This document shows, in pieces, positions 26,949 through 36,574 of a stretch of 64,000 bases of DNA (the stretch's first letter is position 1; each line of letters begins with the position of its first letter). Both the position numbers and the translations under genes were made by a program. The stretch comes from Acidobacteriota bacterium (GTDB lineage: Bacteria; Acidobacteriota; Blastocatellia; Pyrinomonadales; Pyrinomonadaceae). Below the pieces are notes generated by a model, which was not told where the DNA came from, did no database searches, and saw only the letters and a list, made by a program, of their open reading frames with translations. Location: assembly GCA_023436495.1 (NCBI GenBank), contig JAEZIT010000055.1, forward strand, positions 1 to 64,000, read 5' to 3'.

Positions 26949-29141
26949 TCACTTGCCTGCGGCGGCGCGCTGCGTTTTCGCGCCGCCTACTATATTCATT
27001 TCATTCAGGATCCAGCCGGCATTGCCGACCTTTTCCGTAACGAACAGAACGAAGCGGATATCGACCGAGATAGTACGGCCCTTGTTCGGATCGTAGTACA
27101 TATCGTTGCCAAGCCCTTCGTAATTACCATCGAATGCGATACCGACCTGCCGGCCATATGCGTCGAGCACAGGGCTGCCGCTGTTGCCGCCGATGATGTC
27201 GTTTGTCGAGAGGAAATTGACAACGACGCTGTCGCCTTCGCCGAAGCGGCCGAAATCACGCGACTTCTGAAGCTGCTTCAAGCTTTCGGGCATGTCGAAC
27301 GGATTGATGCCGGTGTCCTTTTCAAGCATTCCCTTGATGGTCGTGAACGGCGTGTAATACGTCGCCTCTCGCGGGCTGTAGCCCTTGACGTAGCCGTACG
27401 TGAAGCGAAGCGTTGAATTCGCGTCCGGATAAGGCGTAACGCCCTTCATTTCCGCCATCGCCTGTTGATAGAGCAAGCGGAGGCCGTCGATCTCGTCGGT
27501 GAATTTCGCGCCGCGCGCGGCCATTGCATTGCGCTCCTTAACAAGCCCTTCAACGAATCCAAGAATATTCTCGCGCTCCTGCACAAATTCCATTGTCCTC
27601 GGCCCGTACAATCCGGCAACCTTCTCAGGCGACGCATATTCGCCCGTTGCGATCGATTCCGCGAAAGCAGCCTCGGCATCGCGGCGTGCCGGGCCCTGAA
27701 GCGAACCGAAGAGCTTTTCGGCCGGTTCGAACTTAAGCCCGTTCGGCAGTTCAGAAAGCTCGCGTAACATAAACTTGATCATTTCGCGTTCATAGATAGG
27801 TTCGCGGTTTTCGTACGATTTCTTGATCTCCTCGAGTTTAGCGGCCTTTTCCGCGTCGGTCATCGATTTGTTCTGTACGCGGGTGAAATTTACGGCGTCA
27901 TAGATGGCCTTAAGCACGGGCGTCAGCGACGCGCTCGGGAAACGGCTAAGAATCACGTCGCGTTTTGCGGTGGCGTTGTTCGCTTCCGAAACGCTTTTCA
28001 GCTCGGGGAGGACATTGCCGTATTTGGCCTGCCTTGCCGGGTCTTTGGCGATCCAGGCGGCGAGCTGAGCTTCTTCGGCCTGGCGTTTTTCGACTACATC
28101 CGCCTGTGCGAATTTTTCGGCGCTGCCTTTATACACTTTGCGGTAGTTGTCGAAATTCGCGATCTCCGACTGGTATTTGATCCGTTTTTCCGAATCGGTC
28201 TCACCGATCAGCCGCAGGGCTGCGCTGCGTGCGTCGAGCCATGCCGACAAGAAAGGGAAGTTCGCATCGCGTGCATAAGCGATCGACTGACTCTCGCGAT
28301 AGCGCGTCGTCGAACCCGGGTACCCGAGAATGAATACAAAATCGTCATCTTTAAGCCCGCCGATGTTCATCGTCAGGAAAACCTTCGATTTGTAGGGAAC
28401 ATTGTTCGGCGAATATTCGGCCGAGCTGCCGTCCGGCGCGACGTATGCACGCAGGAATGTGAAATCGCCCGTGTGGCGCGTCCATTCGAAGTTATCCGGG
28501 TCGCCGCCGAAAACGCCGATATTGCGAGGCGGAGCGTAAACGATTCGGACGTCGCGGATAGGCTTCGTCTCGTAAAGATAATGGAAATAGCCGCTGTTAA
28601 GCGTCTGGATGCGGATCTGCGAGCCTGTTGGAGCTTTTGCCTGCTCGGCTGCTGTCAATGCGTCGATGTTCTTCTTTATCGCCGCGGCAAGAGCTTCGCC
28701 GGTAAGGTTTTCAGTTCCCTGGCGGATCTTTGCGGTCACGTCTTCGACACGCTCGGTTATGAAAACAGCGTAGCCTTTTGCAGGTATCTCCTCACCGCGG
28801 TTGCCGGCGCGGAACCCTTTTTCAACGAGGTCGTTTTCCGGCGTCGATGCCGAAACCAGCCCGTCGAAGCCGCAGTGGTGATTCGTCAAGATAAGCCCTT
28901 CGGGCGAAACGAATTCCGCAGTGCAGCCAATGCTAAGGCGAACGACCGCTTCGCTCAATCCGCCGCCGTTCGGGTTGTAGATCTCCTTCGGGTCGATCTT
29001 CAATCCCTTCTTTTTCAGATCCAGCGTCGCGATCCGGTCCGGAGTGTACATGCCCTCATCACGGGCAAACGAGAACGTCACCGACGACAGAAGTACCGCG
29101 GTCATCAGGAGCGACGAGAGAATACTATTCTTTAATTTCAT
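26949..29141 (-). CDS. S46 family dipeptidyl peptidase
   Basis: A 730-residue secreted serine peptidase of the DPP7/DPP11 family, which removes N-terminal dipeptides. It has a signal peptide (about 1-26, ending FSFARDE). The catalytic triad is visible: His in ILTNHHCGFDG (about 88), Asp in EWTRHTGDF (about 225) and Ser in IIGGNSGSPVLDAYGRQVG (about 657). The length suits the family. It probably works in the periplasm or at the surface and supplies dipeptides from environmental protein. A TATAAT on this strand at 29185-29190 may be its -10 element. Confidence 0.95.
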   Translation of the reverse strand: MKLKNSILSSLLMTAVLLSSVTFSFARDEGMYTPDRIATLDLKKKGLKIDPKEIYNPNGGGLSEAVVRLSIGCTAEFVSPEGLILTNHHCGFDGLVSASTPENDLVEKGFRAGNRGEEIPAKGYAVFITERVEDVTAKIRQGTENLTGEALAAAIKKNIDALTAAEQAKAPTGSQIRIQTLNSGYFHYLYETKPIRDVRIVYAPPRNIGVFGGDPDNFEWTRHTGDFTFLRAYVAPDGSSAEYSPNNVPYKSKVFLTMNIGGLKDDDFVFILGYPGSTTRYRESQSIAYARDANFPFLSAWLDARSAALRLIGETDSEKRIKYQSEIANFDNYRKVYKGSAEKFAQADVVEKRQAEEAQLAAWIAKDPARQAKYGNVLPELKSVSEANNATAKRDVILSRFPSASLTPVLKAIYDAVNFTRVQNKSMTDAEKAAKLEEIKKSYENREPIYEREMIKFMLRELSELPNGLKFEPAEKLFGSLQGPARRDAEAAFAESIATGEYASPEKVAGLYGPRTMEFVQERENILGFVEGLVKERNAMAARGAKFTDEIDGLRLLYQQAMAEMKGVTPYPDANSTLRFTYGYVKGYSPREATYYTPFTTIKGMLEKDTGINPFDMPESLKQLQKSRDFGRFGEGDSVVVNFLSTNDIIGGNSGSPVLDAYGRQVGIAFDGNYEGLGNDMYYDPNKGRTISVDIRFVLFVTEKVGNAGWILNEMNIVGGAKTQRAAAGK

Positions 29142-29280
29142 GAGTCGATTCCTATTTTCTTAAGGTGATATATTCGAACAGAACATTATACCGAACTCGC
29201 CGGTATTTGCTGAGCATAGGATTCAATAATATGAGGTTATTGTTGCAAGTGAAATCCGTTGCGAATCGTATAGAGGCAAC

Positions 29281-29312
29281 AAAAAAGCGAGTCGATTTCG
29301 ACTCGCTTTTTT
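29281..29312 (-). terminator. Rho-independent terminator after M23 peptidase gene
   Basis: An 8-bp GC-rich stem (GCGAGTCG with CGACTCGC) is extended by A-T pairs, with a small loop near 29296. It has A and T runs on both sides, so it reads as a terminator on either strand. It begins one base after the stop codon of the M23 gene. Confidence 0.85.
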
Positions 29313-29313
29313 T

Positions 29314-30120
29314 CTATCCGTTGATCTTTCTAATCTCCATCGGTTCCGGGGGAAGAAATCGCCGGGGGTTGATGGGTTTATCGTGAAGACGGAGCTCGTA
29401 GTGCAGGTGCGGGCCGGTCGACCGTCCAGTGGAACCTACAAGAGCCATTAATTGGCCGCGGCGGACGGGCTCACCGACCTCGACCTCGATCCTGGACAGG
29501 TGGCCGTATCGTGTAGTCAGGCCATTGCCGTGATCTACCTCGACCATGTTGCCGTAACCGCCCTGCCAACCGGCTTTGATCACCGTGCCGTTCGCCGGAG
29601 CGACGACCAGATCGCCGCGGTCGCCGTCAATGTCCATGCCGGCGTGGAATTCGTAAGTGCGGCCGCCGAAGGGGTTGCGGCGAAATCCGAATTCGTTGTT
29701 GATCTTGCCCATGTGGGCCCAAATTGTCGGAAGGTTAACGGGATCGGCAGTCGTCTGAATTACCTTAAGACGGTTCTCGACCTCTTCGTCGGACATTTCC
29801 AACCCGTTCGTTACGGCAGGACCACCGCTGTTTATCGCGATATTCTCCGTCGATCCGGGTCGGCTGTAATCTATCTTATCTGTCGTTTGTGATACTTGTG
29901 CGGAAAGTTGGGCGGTGGGCTGAGCTGAATCTGCTTGTGCGATCGTAGGGCTATTAACCACTCCGGTAATGCCTACAGCAAGTACAGAAAGCGAGACTCC
30001 AAGAAAGACCCCAAGTGCCGAAAAATGCAGGAGGTTCTTGGAAACCCGTACCCTTCGTATATATATTTTTGATTTTAAAGAATGCGATAAAAGAAAAGTA
30101 TAAAACTTGTCATTCTGCAT
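29314..30120 (-). CDS. M23 family peptidoglycan endopeptidase
   Basis: A 268-residue protein with a short basic cytoplasmic head, one membrane helix (about 33-58) and a C-terminal LytM/M23 zinc peptidase domain. Zinc ligands are the His and Asp of HAGMDID and the final His of GPHLHYEL; YGHLSR supplies a catalytic His. Such enzymes cut peptidoglycan cross-bridges or act as regulators of amidases in the periplasm. It is the last gene of the leftward ECF sigma factor cluster and ends at a strong terminator. AAGGAG lies about 12 bases before the start. Confidence 0.92.
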   Translation of the reverse strand: MQNDKFYTFLLSHSLKSKIYIRRVRVSKNLLHFSALGVFLGVSLSVLAVGITGVVNSPTIAQADSAQPTAQLSAQVSQTTDKIDYSRPGSTENIAINSGGPAVTNGLEMSDEEVENRLKVIQTTADPVNLPTIWAHMGKINNEFGFRRNPFGGRTYEFHAGMDIDGDRGDLVVAPANGTVIKAGWQGGYGNMVEVDHGNGLTTRYGHLSRIEVEVGEPVRRGQLMALVGSTGRSTGPHLHYELRLHDKPINPRRFLPPEPMEIRKING

Positions 30121-30394
30121 TATGCTTTTAAGCTCCTTTTAATGATTACGTACCGGAAATCCAACGTTCCAGCACACGGAATCACGCAAGAATAGCCGCG
30201 AGCGACTAACGCGAAACCTGGTTCAAGAGTTATTACTTAAAGAAAACAAAAACTCTGTCGTACAAGTGGAAGGCACACCAAAATTACTTGACTTGATTTT
30301 TGGCTAAACAAGAGGCTAGCATATCGCGAGCCCGAAGTGCAACTGAGCAGGCGACCAGCGGCAGCCCGCCCCAGGAAGGCCTCGAATGACGGTC

Positions 30395-30607
30395 CTATTC
30401 CGTGCGGCGTCTATCGGTTCTCATTCCCTTAAGAATAAGGTAACCGACACCCAGTATAAGGACTGCAAAAACTACAACGACAAGGATCTTGATCGCTACC
30501 GTCAAGAATCCGATGAAAGCGATAAGCTGTTTAACAAACGTGATCAGCAATGCGATCAAAACCAGGATACTGCCAAATTTTCCCGCAGCCTTCATCCAAA
30601 CCGGCAT
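30395..30607 (-). CDS. Small membrane protein
   Basis: A 70-residue protein made almost entirely of two hydrophobic helices (about 11-33 and 36-60), ending in a basic tail (MRTDRRRTE). AAAGGAG lies nine bases before ATG 30607, which supports real expression. It is on the same strand and 85 bases after the B-box protein gene. No family is recognised. The 274 bases between it and the M23 gene show no further gene or clear signal. Confidence 0.65.
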   Translation of the reverse strand: MPVWMKAAGKFGSILVLIALLITFVKQLIAFIGFLTVAIKILVVVVFAVLILGVGYLILKGMRTDRRRTE

Positions 30608-30692
30608 AATCAGAACTCCTTTGTCTACTGCTGTTTACCGGAAGAAATACCGTTTCTTCAACCTATCCTCCGGCGGTATTATATCAGAGAAC

Positions 30693-31457
30693 CTATCTAT
30701 CGCGCCACGTACCCGTTCTTGAGCGGTCCGTATAGCCCGCATCCGGGCTGTAATCGCGGGAACCGTAACTGCTGTCGCCCATAGCGCCCATAACGGCGGG
30801 TGACCGGTCGCGGCCCGAAAAATCCTTCCATCCATCCCCAGTGCTCTTCGGCTTAAATATATATCCGCGAAGCAGATAAATACCTAGGCCGATGAGAAAT
30901 ATGGGCAGTAATCCCCGCATCAAAAATCTCAAATTGAACATCGATTGCAGGAGAAACGCCACACCGAGAATACCTAAGACGACGCCCCACAGCTTCGGGT
31001 TGCCGGAAAAGCGCTTTACCAGAATATCTTCTGCGACATCCGGCGTAACGCCGGCACGAATCATTTGTGCCGTTCGCCAAGAATCGAGTGCAGAAAACAG
31101 GTACATCCCTAAAAATCCAAAGAAGAACAGCGGCGTTCCGGTCAGCACCGCCATCTGGAAAAGCCCGGCAAATACGCCGAAATAGACGAGAGCCTTCATC
31201 GTCTGGCCGTTGTAGGCGGCGCCAAGGCCCGGCAGAACTAATGAGAGCACCGTCGCGATGACGGGAGATGTGCGCTTTTTAACGAACGGCACGTAGGAGG
31301 ACTGATTATGCTGACGCAGCAGATCGACACCTTGAACGATACAGTCCTGGCAAAAAGGAAAACCTTTAATGCGGTGGTCACAGGCCGGGCAGAGAGGTTT
31401 GCCGCACCCGTTACAGTTTATTACAGCTACATTCTGGCTGTGATAAGCACAGTTCAT
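30693..31457 (-). CDS. B-box type zinc finger membrane protein
   Basis: A 254-residue protein. The N-terminal 45 residues form a B-box-like zinc finger (CAYHSQN, CNGCGKPLCPACDHR, FCQDC). About five hydrophobic segments follow (75-215), the first with VIATVLSLVLPGLGAAYNGQTMKAL, resembling small polytopic families with Gly-rich turns. The tail is Ser/Arg/Gly/Asp rich and probably disordered. Its ATG overlaps the anti-sigma stop as TAATG, so the two are probably translationally coupled. A role in sensing for the sigma system is possible but unproven. Confidence 0.8.
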   Translation of the reverse strand: MNCAYHSQNVAVINCNGCGKPLCPACDHRIKGFPFCQDCIVQGVDLLRQHNQSSYVPFVKKRTSPVIATVLSLVLPGLGAAYNGQTMKALVYFGVFAGLFQMAVLTGTPLFFFGFLGMYLFSALDSWRTAQMIRAGVTPDVAEDILVKRFSGNPKLWGVVLGILGVAFLLQSMFNLRFLMRGLLPIFLIGLGIYLLRGYIFKPKSTGDGWKDFSGRDRSPAVMGAMGDSSYGSRDYSPDAGYTDRSRTGTWRDR

Positions 31458-32242
31458 TACTTCTTATCCTCTTGGTCGACGTATGTGGTCCCTGTAATCG
31501 GTTCGCCCGTTCGAATCGCCTGCGTTGGCGTGCCTTTCCATGCCAGGGCGCCTTGATTGTAGGTCTGTTCGGCAAGCTCAAATCCCTTCTGATACACGTT
31601 CGTAAGCGTGCCGTCCGCAGAGACGGTCTGGCTGAAGACCATAAAGGCGATCAACGCCATCATCGCGACCGGAGCAAGCTGCGGGACCGGGAGCGGGAAA
31701 CTAAATCCGCGCACCCATTCAACTAATTGCGAACCCCAGGAAGCCTTAACGGCTGCTGCTTCTTCCGTCCCGATCGTGGCTTTAAGTATTCGTTCATGCA
31801 GGCCGGCAGGGACAGCCAGTTCTTCCGTCTTATATGTATAACAAGCCGCGATCGAGCGGACGACCATACCCGGAAGGTCCGTGCAGTCCGAACAAAGCAC
31901 GGCATGACGCTCCCATCGATGGAAAACATTTGCCGGCAGGAAGCCGTCGAGATAATCCGTCAAAAAGCCCTCGAATTCGTCGCACTTCATTGCAGCTTCC
32001 GGCGTCGTTTTCGACAGAATTCGGGCTTCGAGCTTTGTCATCGACATTTTCGGAGCAGATATCTCACGGCAAACGGAAAGCGCGCCCTTTACCTCGTTCA
32101 GCAGGGAATGGCAGAGCGGGCAGCTCATCGCGTGCTCTGCGACGGCCTTATTGACTTGTTTGTCCAGAGCTTTATCGAGGTAATCGGTAAGCCGTTCCTC
32201 AAACTCGGTACAATTGATCATGTATTCCTGCTCTCGGTTCAT
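31457..32242 (-). CDS. Membrane anti-sigma factor with two zf-HC2 domains
   Basis: A 261-residue protein with two putative zinc-finger anti-sigma modules in a row. The first is CTEFEERLTDYLDKAL with HAMSCPLCH (about 11-45). The second is CDEFEGFLTDYLDGFL with HAVLCSDC (about 85-120). A single membrane helix (about 196-212) precedes a short extracytoplasmic tail. Anti-sigma factors of this class hold an ECF sigma factor inactive until a signal arrives, and the sigma gene is directly upstream. A second start, ATG 32221 with AGGA five bases upstream, would begin MINCTEF and is also plausible. Two full HC2 modules in one protein is unusual. Confidence 0.85.
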   Translation of the reverse strand: MNREQEYMINCTEFEERLTDYLDKALDKQVNKAVAEHAMSCPLCHSLLNEVKGALSVCREISAPKMSMTKLEARILSKTTPEAAMKCDEFEGFLTDYLDGFLPANVFHRWERHAVLCSDCTDLPGMVVRSIAACYTYKTEELAVPAGLHERILKATIGTEEAAAVKASWGSQLVEWVRGFSFPLPVPQLAPVAMMALIAFMVFSQTVSADGTLTNVYQKGFELAEQTYNQGALAWKGTPTQAIRTGEPITGTTYVDQEDKK

Positions 32243-32326
32243 AAAAAAACATTCCCCTTGATAATTCCATTTCTACTACTTCGGACGCTTTCCAAATCCC
32301 GATTTGCGTTTCGGGGCTTCACAGCG

Positions 32327-32926
32327 TCACACGCTGACGACACGCATTCTGCGCAAGATCTTCGCCAGTTCGATCCTTCCGCGGTTTATACGCGATTTAA
32401 CCGTTCCCTCGGGGATCTTCAAAACATCGACGATCTCCTGATAGCTCAATTCCTCAATATCGCGAAGAATCACGCATGTCCGCAGATCTTCCGGTAATTT
32501 ATCAATGCCTTCCTGCACCTGGCTCGCAAGTTCTTTGCGTTCGATCTGCTTTTGCGCCGACGTCCCGACCGCACGAAGATGGTATTGGTGGTCATCGACC
32601 GCATCGGCCATCGTGTTTTGCGGGTTCCGCTGACGATGGCGGTAATCATCGATTATCAAATTTCGTGCCAGCCGCATCAGCCAATTAGAAAGATCGCCCT
32701 GCTTGGCATCGTACTGTTCCAGCGTTCGGTAGATCCGAATAAACACTTCCTGCGTCAGGTCTTCGGCTGCTTCGACGCTCGAGGTGAACCGGTAGGCAAG
32801 ATTGAAGATCCGGCGGGAAAAATTCGAAACGATCTCTTCCCACGCGGCCCCGTCGCCCGATCGGGCACGCCGTACGAGTTCCGCACCATTTGTTTCTGCC
32901 AACGCGTTCAGAGCTTCCAACGCCAA
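32327..32926 (-). CDS. ECF RNA polymerase sigma factor
   Basis: A 199-residue sigma-70 family protein of the extracytoplasmic function class. Region 2 is at about 30-100 (NLAYRFTSSVEAAEDLTQEVFIRIYR, then DLSNWLMRLARNLIIDDYR, the -10 recognition part). Region 4 is at about 135-190 (LPEDLRTCVILRDIEELSYQ and IPEGTVKSRINRGRIELAKIL, the -35 helix-turn-helix). The start is TTG 32926, or TTG 32920, which is better spaced from a GGAG. Downstream genes on the same strand are the anti-sigma factor, the B-box protein, a small membrane protein and the M23 peptidase, suggesting an envelope response. Confidence 0.95.
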   Translation of the reverse strand: MALEALNALAETNGAELVRRARSGDGAAWEEIVSNFSRRIFNLAYRFTSSVEAAEDLTQEVFIRIYRTLEQYDAKQGDLSNWLMRLARNLIIDDYRHRQRNPQNTMADAVDDHQYHLRAVGTSAQKQIERKELASQVQEGIDKLPEDLRTCVILRDIEELSYQEIVDVLKIPEGTVKSRINRGRIELAKILRRMRVVSV

Positions 32927-32993
32927 TTACTCCATATCTGCCGACCTGCCAAAATGCGACAAAACCGAAAGTGCCCGCTTCGTCAATATTGGC

Positions 32994-33020
32994 TTACGAC
33001 CGCTATACCTGAAAAGTTCC
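32994..33020 (-). promoter_or_regulatory. Candidate ECF-type promoter of the sigma factor operon
   Basis: On the minus strand, GGAAC (33016-33020), a 16-base spacer and TCGTAA (32994-32999). This resembles RpoE-type promoters (GGAAC, 16-17 bases, TC-rich -10) and would begin transcription about 60 bases before the sigma start. It would fit autoregulation. Confidence 0.4.
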
Positions 33021-33158
33021 CTCGAAATCACATGCCCGTCGCCCGCATTTTCATTCGCGTTTGACGAGCGAATACTGTATCTTGTGTGATTGCCGCGCGG
33101 CGCACACAAAAGGCCCACGCTGCGGAACATTCTATATTTATTTGTCGGAAAGGGAAAT

Positions 33159-34244
33159 TTGAGCAAGTACTTAAAGTTCATTTTACTCGTTTTATTTACG
33201 ATACTGATCTTCTGGTTTTTTGGCCGGGACCTCGATTGGCAGGAGGTTCGCCGCAGCTTAAGCCAGGCGGATCCGTTTTACCTTACGGCAGCGGTGTTGG
33301 TGATCTGTCTCGGATATCTGCTGCGGGCGATTCGCTGGAAGGTCTTACTGTCGCCGATCACGGACAGTAGCTTAAAAGAGCTGTTTGCAACGACGACCGT
33401 CGGATTTGCGGCCATATTTTTCGTCGGGAGGGCGGGCGAGATCGTGCGGCCGATGTGGCTGCCAATGCGTGATCGGCGCGTGCGTCCGAGTGCAGCGTTA
33501 GTTACTCTTGGCCTAGAACGAATATTCGACCTGGCGGCGATCATATGCTTTTTTGCTGTGAATCTTCTGTTCTTTTCGGCCCCACCCGGACGAGAATCTG
33601 AGTTTTATTATATCGAGCTCGCCGGATATCTGATGCTGGGCGGCATAGTAGCCGGTTTCGCGGTAATGGCCGTTTACCATCGAGTCTCGCATCGGGTTAT
33701 CGATTGGACAGCCCGGTTTACCGATAAACGCTGGTTTCCGAAACGCATACGCCGGATCATTTTGAGTATTTTGCGGCAGCTTTCGGCGGCGCTTGGGATT
33801 TTAAAGGACTGGCGTGAGCTGCTTTCCGTAAGTTTCTGGACTTTCACGTTATGGCTGGCGATCGCCGTCCCAACGTGGCTCGCGTTGATCGCATTTGATA
33901 TGCCGATCACATTTAGTGATTCGCTTTTCATTATGGGATTCGCGGTAGTCGGATCACTCGTGCCGACACCGGGCGGCGCTGCCGGTGCGTTCCACACGGC
34001 GACGGCTGCTGGCCTGCTTTTCATAAAGGGCGATATGCGGTTCGAGGACGCGGCGGCGGTGTCGATCGCAATGCATCTGATCTATTTCGCTCCTGCCGTG
34101 ATCTTCGGACTCTATTACTTTTTTCACGGAGATATCAGCATTGAACGGTTCAAAAGCCTGCTTTCTGATGACAGAGCGATTGACGAGGCCGTCGATGAGA
34201 TCGAATCGGACAGCCCGCATATCACGGCGCGGCCGGTACCTTAA
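33159..34244 (+). CDS. Flippase-like integral membrane protein (lysylphosphatidylglycerol synthase TM-region family)
   Basis: A 361-residue protein with about eight hydrophobic helices and the family pattern: RAIRWKVLLSP, then FVGRAGEIVRPMWL, and VGSLVPTPGGAAGAFH (about 258-275). These are typical of UPF0104 / AglD-like proteins related to the MprF flippase domain. They are proposed to move lipids or lipid-linked sugars across the membrane. The frame is open to a TTG at 33090, but TTG 33159 lies just after an AAAGGG ribosome-binding site and begins LSKYLKFILL. nrdR follows after three bases. Confidence 0.85.
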   Translation: MSKYLKFILLVLFTILIFWFFGRDLDWQEVRRSLSQADPFYLTAAVLVICLGYLLRAIRWKVLLSPITDSSLKELFATTTVGFAAIFFVGRAGEIVRPMWLPMRDRRVRPSAALVTLGLERIFDLAAIICFFAVNLLFFSAPPGRESEFYYIELAGYLMLGGIVAGFAVMAVYHRVSHRVIDWTARFTDKRWFPKRIRRIILSILRQLSAALGILKDWRELLSVSFWTFTLWLAIAVPTWLALIAFDMPITFSDSLFIMGFAVVGSLVPTPGGAAGAFHTATAAGLLFIKGDMRFEDAAAVSIAMHLIYFAPAVIFGLYYFFHGDISIERFKSLLSDDRAIDEAVDEIESDSPHITARPVP

Positions 34245-34247
34245 ATT

Positions 34248-34733
34248 ATGCGATGCCCATACTGCGCACACATCGAAGATAAAGTAGTCGATTCGCGGGA
34301 ATCGAAAGAAGGCGATTCTATCCGCCGACGGCGTGAATGTCTCGCCTGCGGCCGTCGATTCACGTCATATGAACGTATCGACGAAATACCATTCATGGTC
34401 GTTAAGAAGGGCGGCCGGCGTGAGATCTTTGATCGCAGCAAGGTCCTTGCCGGCCTATTGCGGGCATGTGAAAAGCGCCCGATCTCCGTCGGGCAGCTTG
34501 AGGCGATCGTTGATGATGTAGAAAAGGCCGTTCAGGACTCAACAGACCGCGAAATGGCGACGAACGAGATCGGCAAGATCATCATGCGGAGATTAAAGAC
34601 TTTAGATAAGGTGGCTTACGTTCGTTTCGCGTCAGTCTATTTGGAATTTGAGGATGTGTCCGAATTCATGACCGAGCTTAAAGACCTCGTCCGCTCGCGT
34701 TCCGAGAGGCCCAAGAAAGCAAAGAGAAAATAA
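34248..34733 (+). CDS. nrdR: Transcriptional repressor NrdR
   Basis: A 161-residue repressor of ribonucleotide reductase genes. The N-terminal zinc ribbon is [19 protein letters not shown] with the second pair in CLACGRRF. The ATP-cone (about 49-139) begins [19 protein letters not shown], and binds ATP or dATP to sense nucleotide supply. The protein ends in a basic tail ([13 protein letters not shown]). It begins three bases after the flippase-like gene, so they probably share a transcript. No ribonucleotide reductase gene is in the window. Confidence 0.98.
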   Translation: MRCPYCAHIEDKVVDSRESKEGDSIRRRRECLACGRRFTSYERIDEIPFMVVKKGGRREIFDRSKVLAGLLRACEKRPISVGQLEAIVDDVEKAVQDSTDREMATNEIGKIIMRRLKTLDKVAYVRFASVYLEFEDVSEFMTELKDLVRSRSERPKKAKRK

Positions 34734-34736
34734 CGG

Positions 34737-36341
34737 TCACCTAAGTCGTTCAGACGCCGCGAAATTGACGCCGGATACGTCTCCGTCAACATTGATGACT
34801 CTGTTCGGGCTAGGAATGATATACCGCGGAGCGGCGGCCGAGATCGAGTACGGAGCGCCGGGCTGCACTCCATCAAAGCGGAAATATCCAAATACTCCTG
34901 TGTAGGCACGCTTGGTAATGCCGTTTTGATCGATCAGTGTGACCAACGCGTTGCCGATCCCGGACTCTGATGCCGACACCACTCTTCCGCTGATCGACAC
35001 GGTCGGGTTCGGGTTGGTCTCGCAGAGAATTCGCGCAAGTGAGAACCGTCCGCTGGATTCACCACCTATAATTATTCTTCCAAAGTCGTCCAGAGCGACC
35101 CCATATGAAATCTCACGACCCGTCTTGATTCCGCCGTTGAACGACACTGATCGGAAGCCGTTATCGCCGAACGAACGATCACGGCTGCCATCTATGTTGA
35201 GACGGAGCACAAGTTGTTTTTCCGATCGTACAGGAGAAAATCGGACTGAATAACCAGCCGCCACGACCTTACCATCCGGTTGTAGCAAAATGTTATTAAT
35301 AATACTGACGTCGTCGAATATAGGAATCCAGACTTCGCCTCCGCTTCCGAATTCGTAATCGCGCTCTCCGTTAGGGTGGAATCTCATTAGAAATAAGTCA
35401 TATGAAGTGACCAAAATTGCTGTGCCCCCGGCAATTATTTTCCCGTCCGGCTGGATAGCTAATGTATAAGCAGCGCTTTGCGATGAGCGATTATCAAACA
35501 GGATTCCAGCAACCAATTTGCCGTCGCGGTCGAATTGTCGATCAAGTGTTCCGTCCGTGCGGTACCTTGCGATGCCTATGCCGACCAAATTCGAATGGCC
35601 TCTGGCAATACCTGCGGCAACGATACGGCCGTCAGATTGTATGGAAACCGCTCTCGCCTGGTCGCTGCCTCCGGAAAAATCCGTCCGAACGATGCCCTTG
35701 TCTCCAAATGAAGCATCCGGCGAGCCGTCTGACTCATACCTCGCTATCATAAAATCGTCGGAATCATCGCCTGCCGAATACCCGGCTGCTAGTATCTTTC
35801 CGTCCGCCTGCAGTGCCAGCGAAGAACAAACGCCGCCCGGTGTCTCGACTATGCCGCCAGTTCCAAAGGTTACGTCTAGCGAGCCATCCGCCTCATACCT
35901 AACCAACGAAAAGCCGACAGACGATATGCCGCCGGCAACGATTCGTCCGTCCGGCTGGAGAACAACTGCATGGGCTTCTGAATGGCCTTCACCGATATCA
36001 GTCGCAACCTTACCGATGTCGCCAAATGACGCATCGCGCGTCCCGTCGACGTTGTACCGGATCAATGCGAAGCTATAACGGCCGTCCGTTCCACGACGGC
36101 GACCGGCAACGACGATCTTTCCGTCGGGCTGAACTGCTATCGCCCGCCCGCCGTCGTCGGACATCGCTGGCTCGGTCGAGCCAAGAAACCGTTCAGCGAG
36201 CTTTCCGTCACCGGAAAACGAGAAATCGAGGTCGCCGGAAGATGCCAAAGCATATTGTGCGAGATAAAGGAAACCCGCGGCCGTGAAAATAGCCGTCGCG
36301 GCGAGCAGTGAGAACCGGCGAGCGAATAATGCCGTTTTCAT
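34737..36341 (-). CDS. Secreted delta-60 repeat protein with C-terminal carboxypeptidase-regulatory-like domain
   Basis: A 534-residue exported protein with a signal peptide (about 1-33). It contains a run of about seven delta-60 repeats, each of the form AVQPDGKIVVAG followed about 20 residues later by RY..DGT.D..FG (about 40-430), predicted to form a beta-propeller-like structure. The last 85 residues are a carboxypeptidase-regulatory-like beta-sandwich (SISGRVVSASESGIGNALVTL). Such proteins are surface or secreted and of unknown role. It converges on nrdR with three bases between stops. The 233 bases upstream, before lon, show no clear gene. Confidence 0.9.
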   Translation of the reverse strand: MKTALFARRFSLLAATAIFTAAGFLYLAQYALASSGDLDFSFSGDGKLAERFLGSTEPAMSDDGGRAIAVQPDGKIVVAGRRRGTDGRYSFALIRYNVDGTRDASFGDIGKVATDIGEGHSEAHAVVLQPDGRIVAGGISSVGFSLVRYEADGSLDVTFGTGGIVETPGGVCSSLALQADGKILAAGYSAGDDSDDFMIARYESDGSPDASFGDKGIVRTDFSGGSDQARAVSIQSDGRIVAAGIARGHSNLVGIGIARYRTDGTLDRQFDRDGKLVAGILFDNRSSQSAAYTLAIQPDGKIIAGGTAILVTSYDLFLMRFHPNGERDYEFGSGGEVWIPIFDDVSIINNILLQPDGKVVAAGYSVRFSPVRSEKQLVLRLNIDGSRDRSFGDNGFRSVSFNGGIKTGREISYGVALDDFGRIIIGGESSGRFSLARILCETNPNPTVSISGRVVSASESGIGNALVTLIDQNGITKRAYTGVFGYFRFDGVQPGAPYSISAAAPRYIIPSPNRVINVDGDVSGVNFAASERLR

Positions 36342-36574
36342 AAAACTGATACACCTCAGCGGTAAAAGAATCGCAGTTGATCTTTTTTACCGTCAATAAT
36401 TCGAGGATAGCGGCCGTGAAGCCCGGGTGAACTCGCACATTATGCACATGCCGGTACAGAAAGGCAAGATTTTTTCCCGACGATGAATATTTCGAATCCA
36501 CCCGTTTTTCCTGAATTTGTGGTGAAAATTGTGCCTTTTTACATTGGTCTCATTTTTTTCTAACATATTCAGTT

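Noticed and set aside
26961..26987. GC-rich hairpin after the tetraheme cytochrome gene
   Set aside because: It lies within the last codons of the convergent S46 gene (Ala/Arg codons) and has no T-run.
36208..36501. 97-residue open frame between the delta-60 protein gene and lon
   Set aside because: Overlaps the signal-peptide coding region of the delta-60 gene, no ribosome-binding site and no motif.
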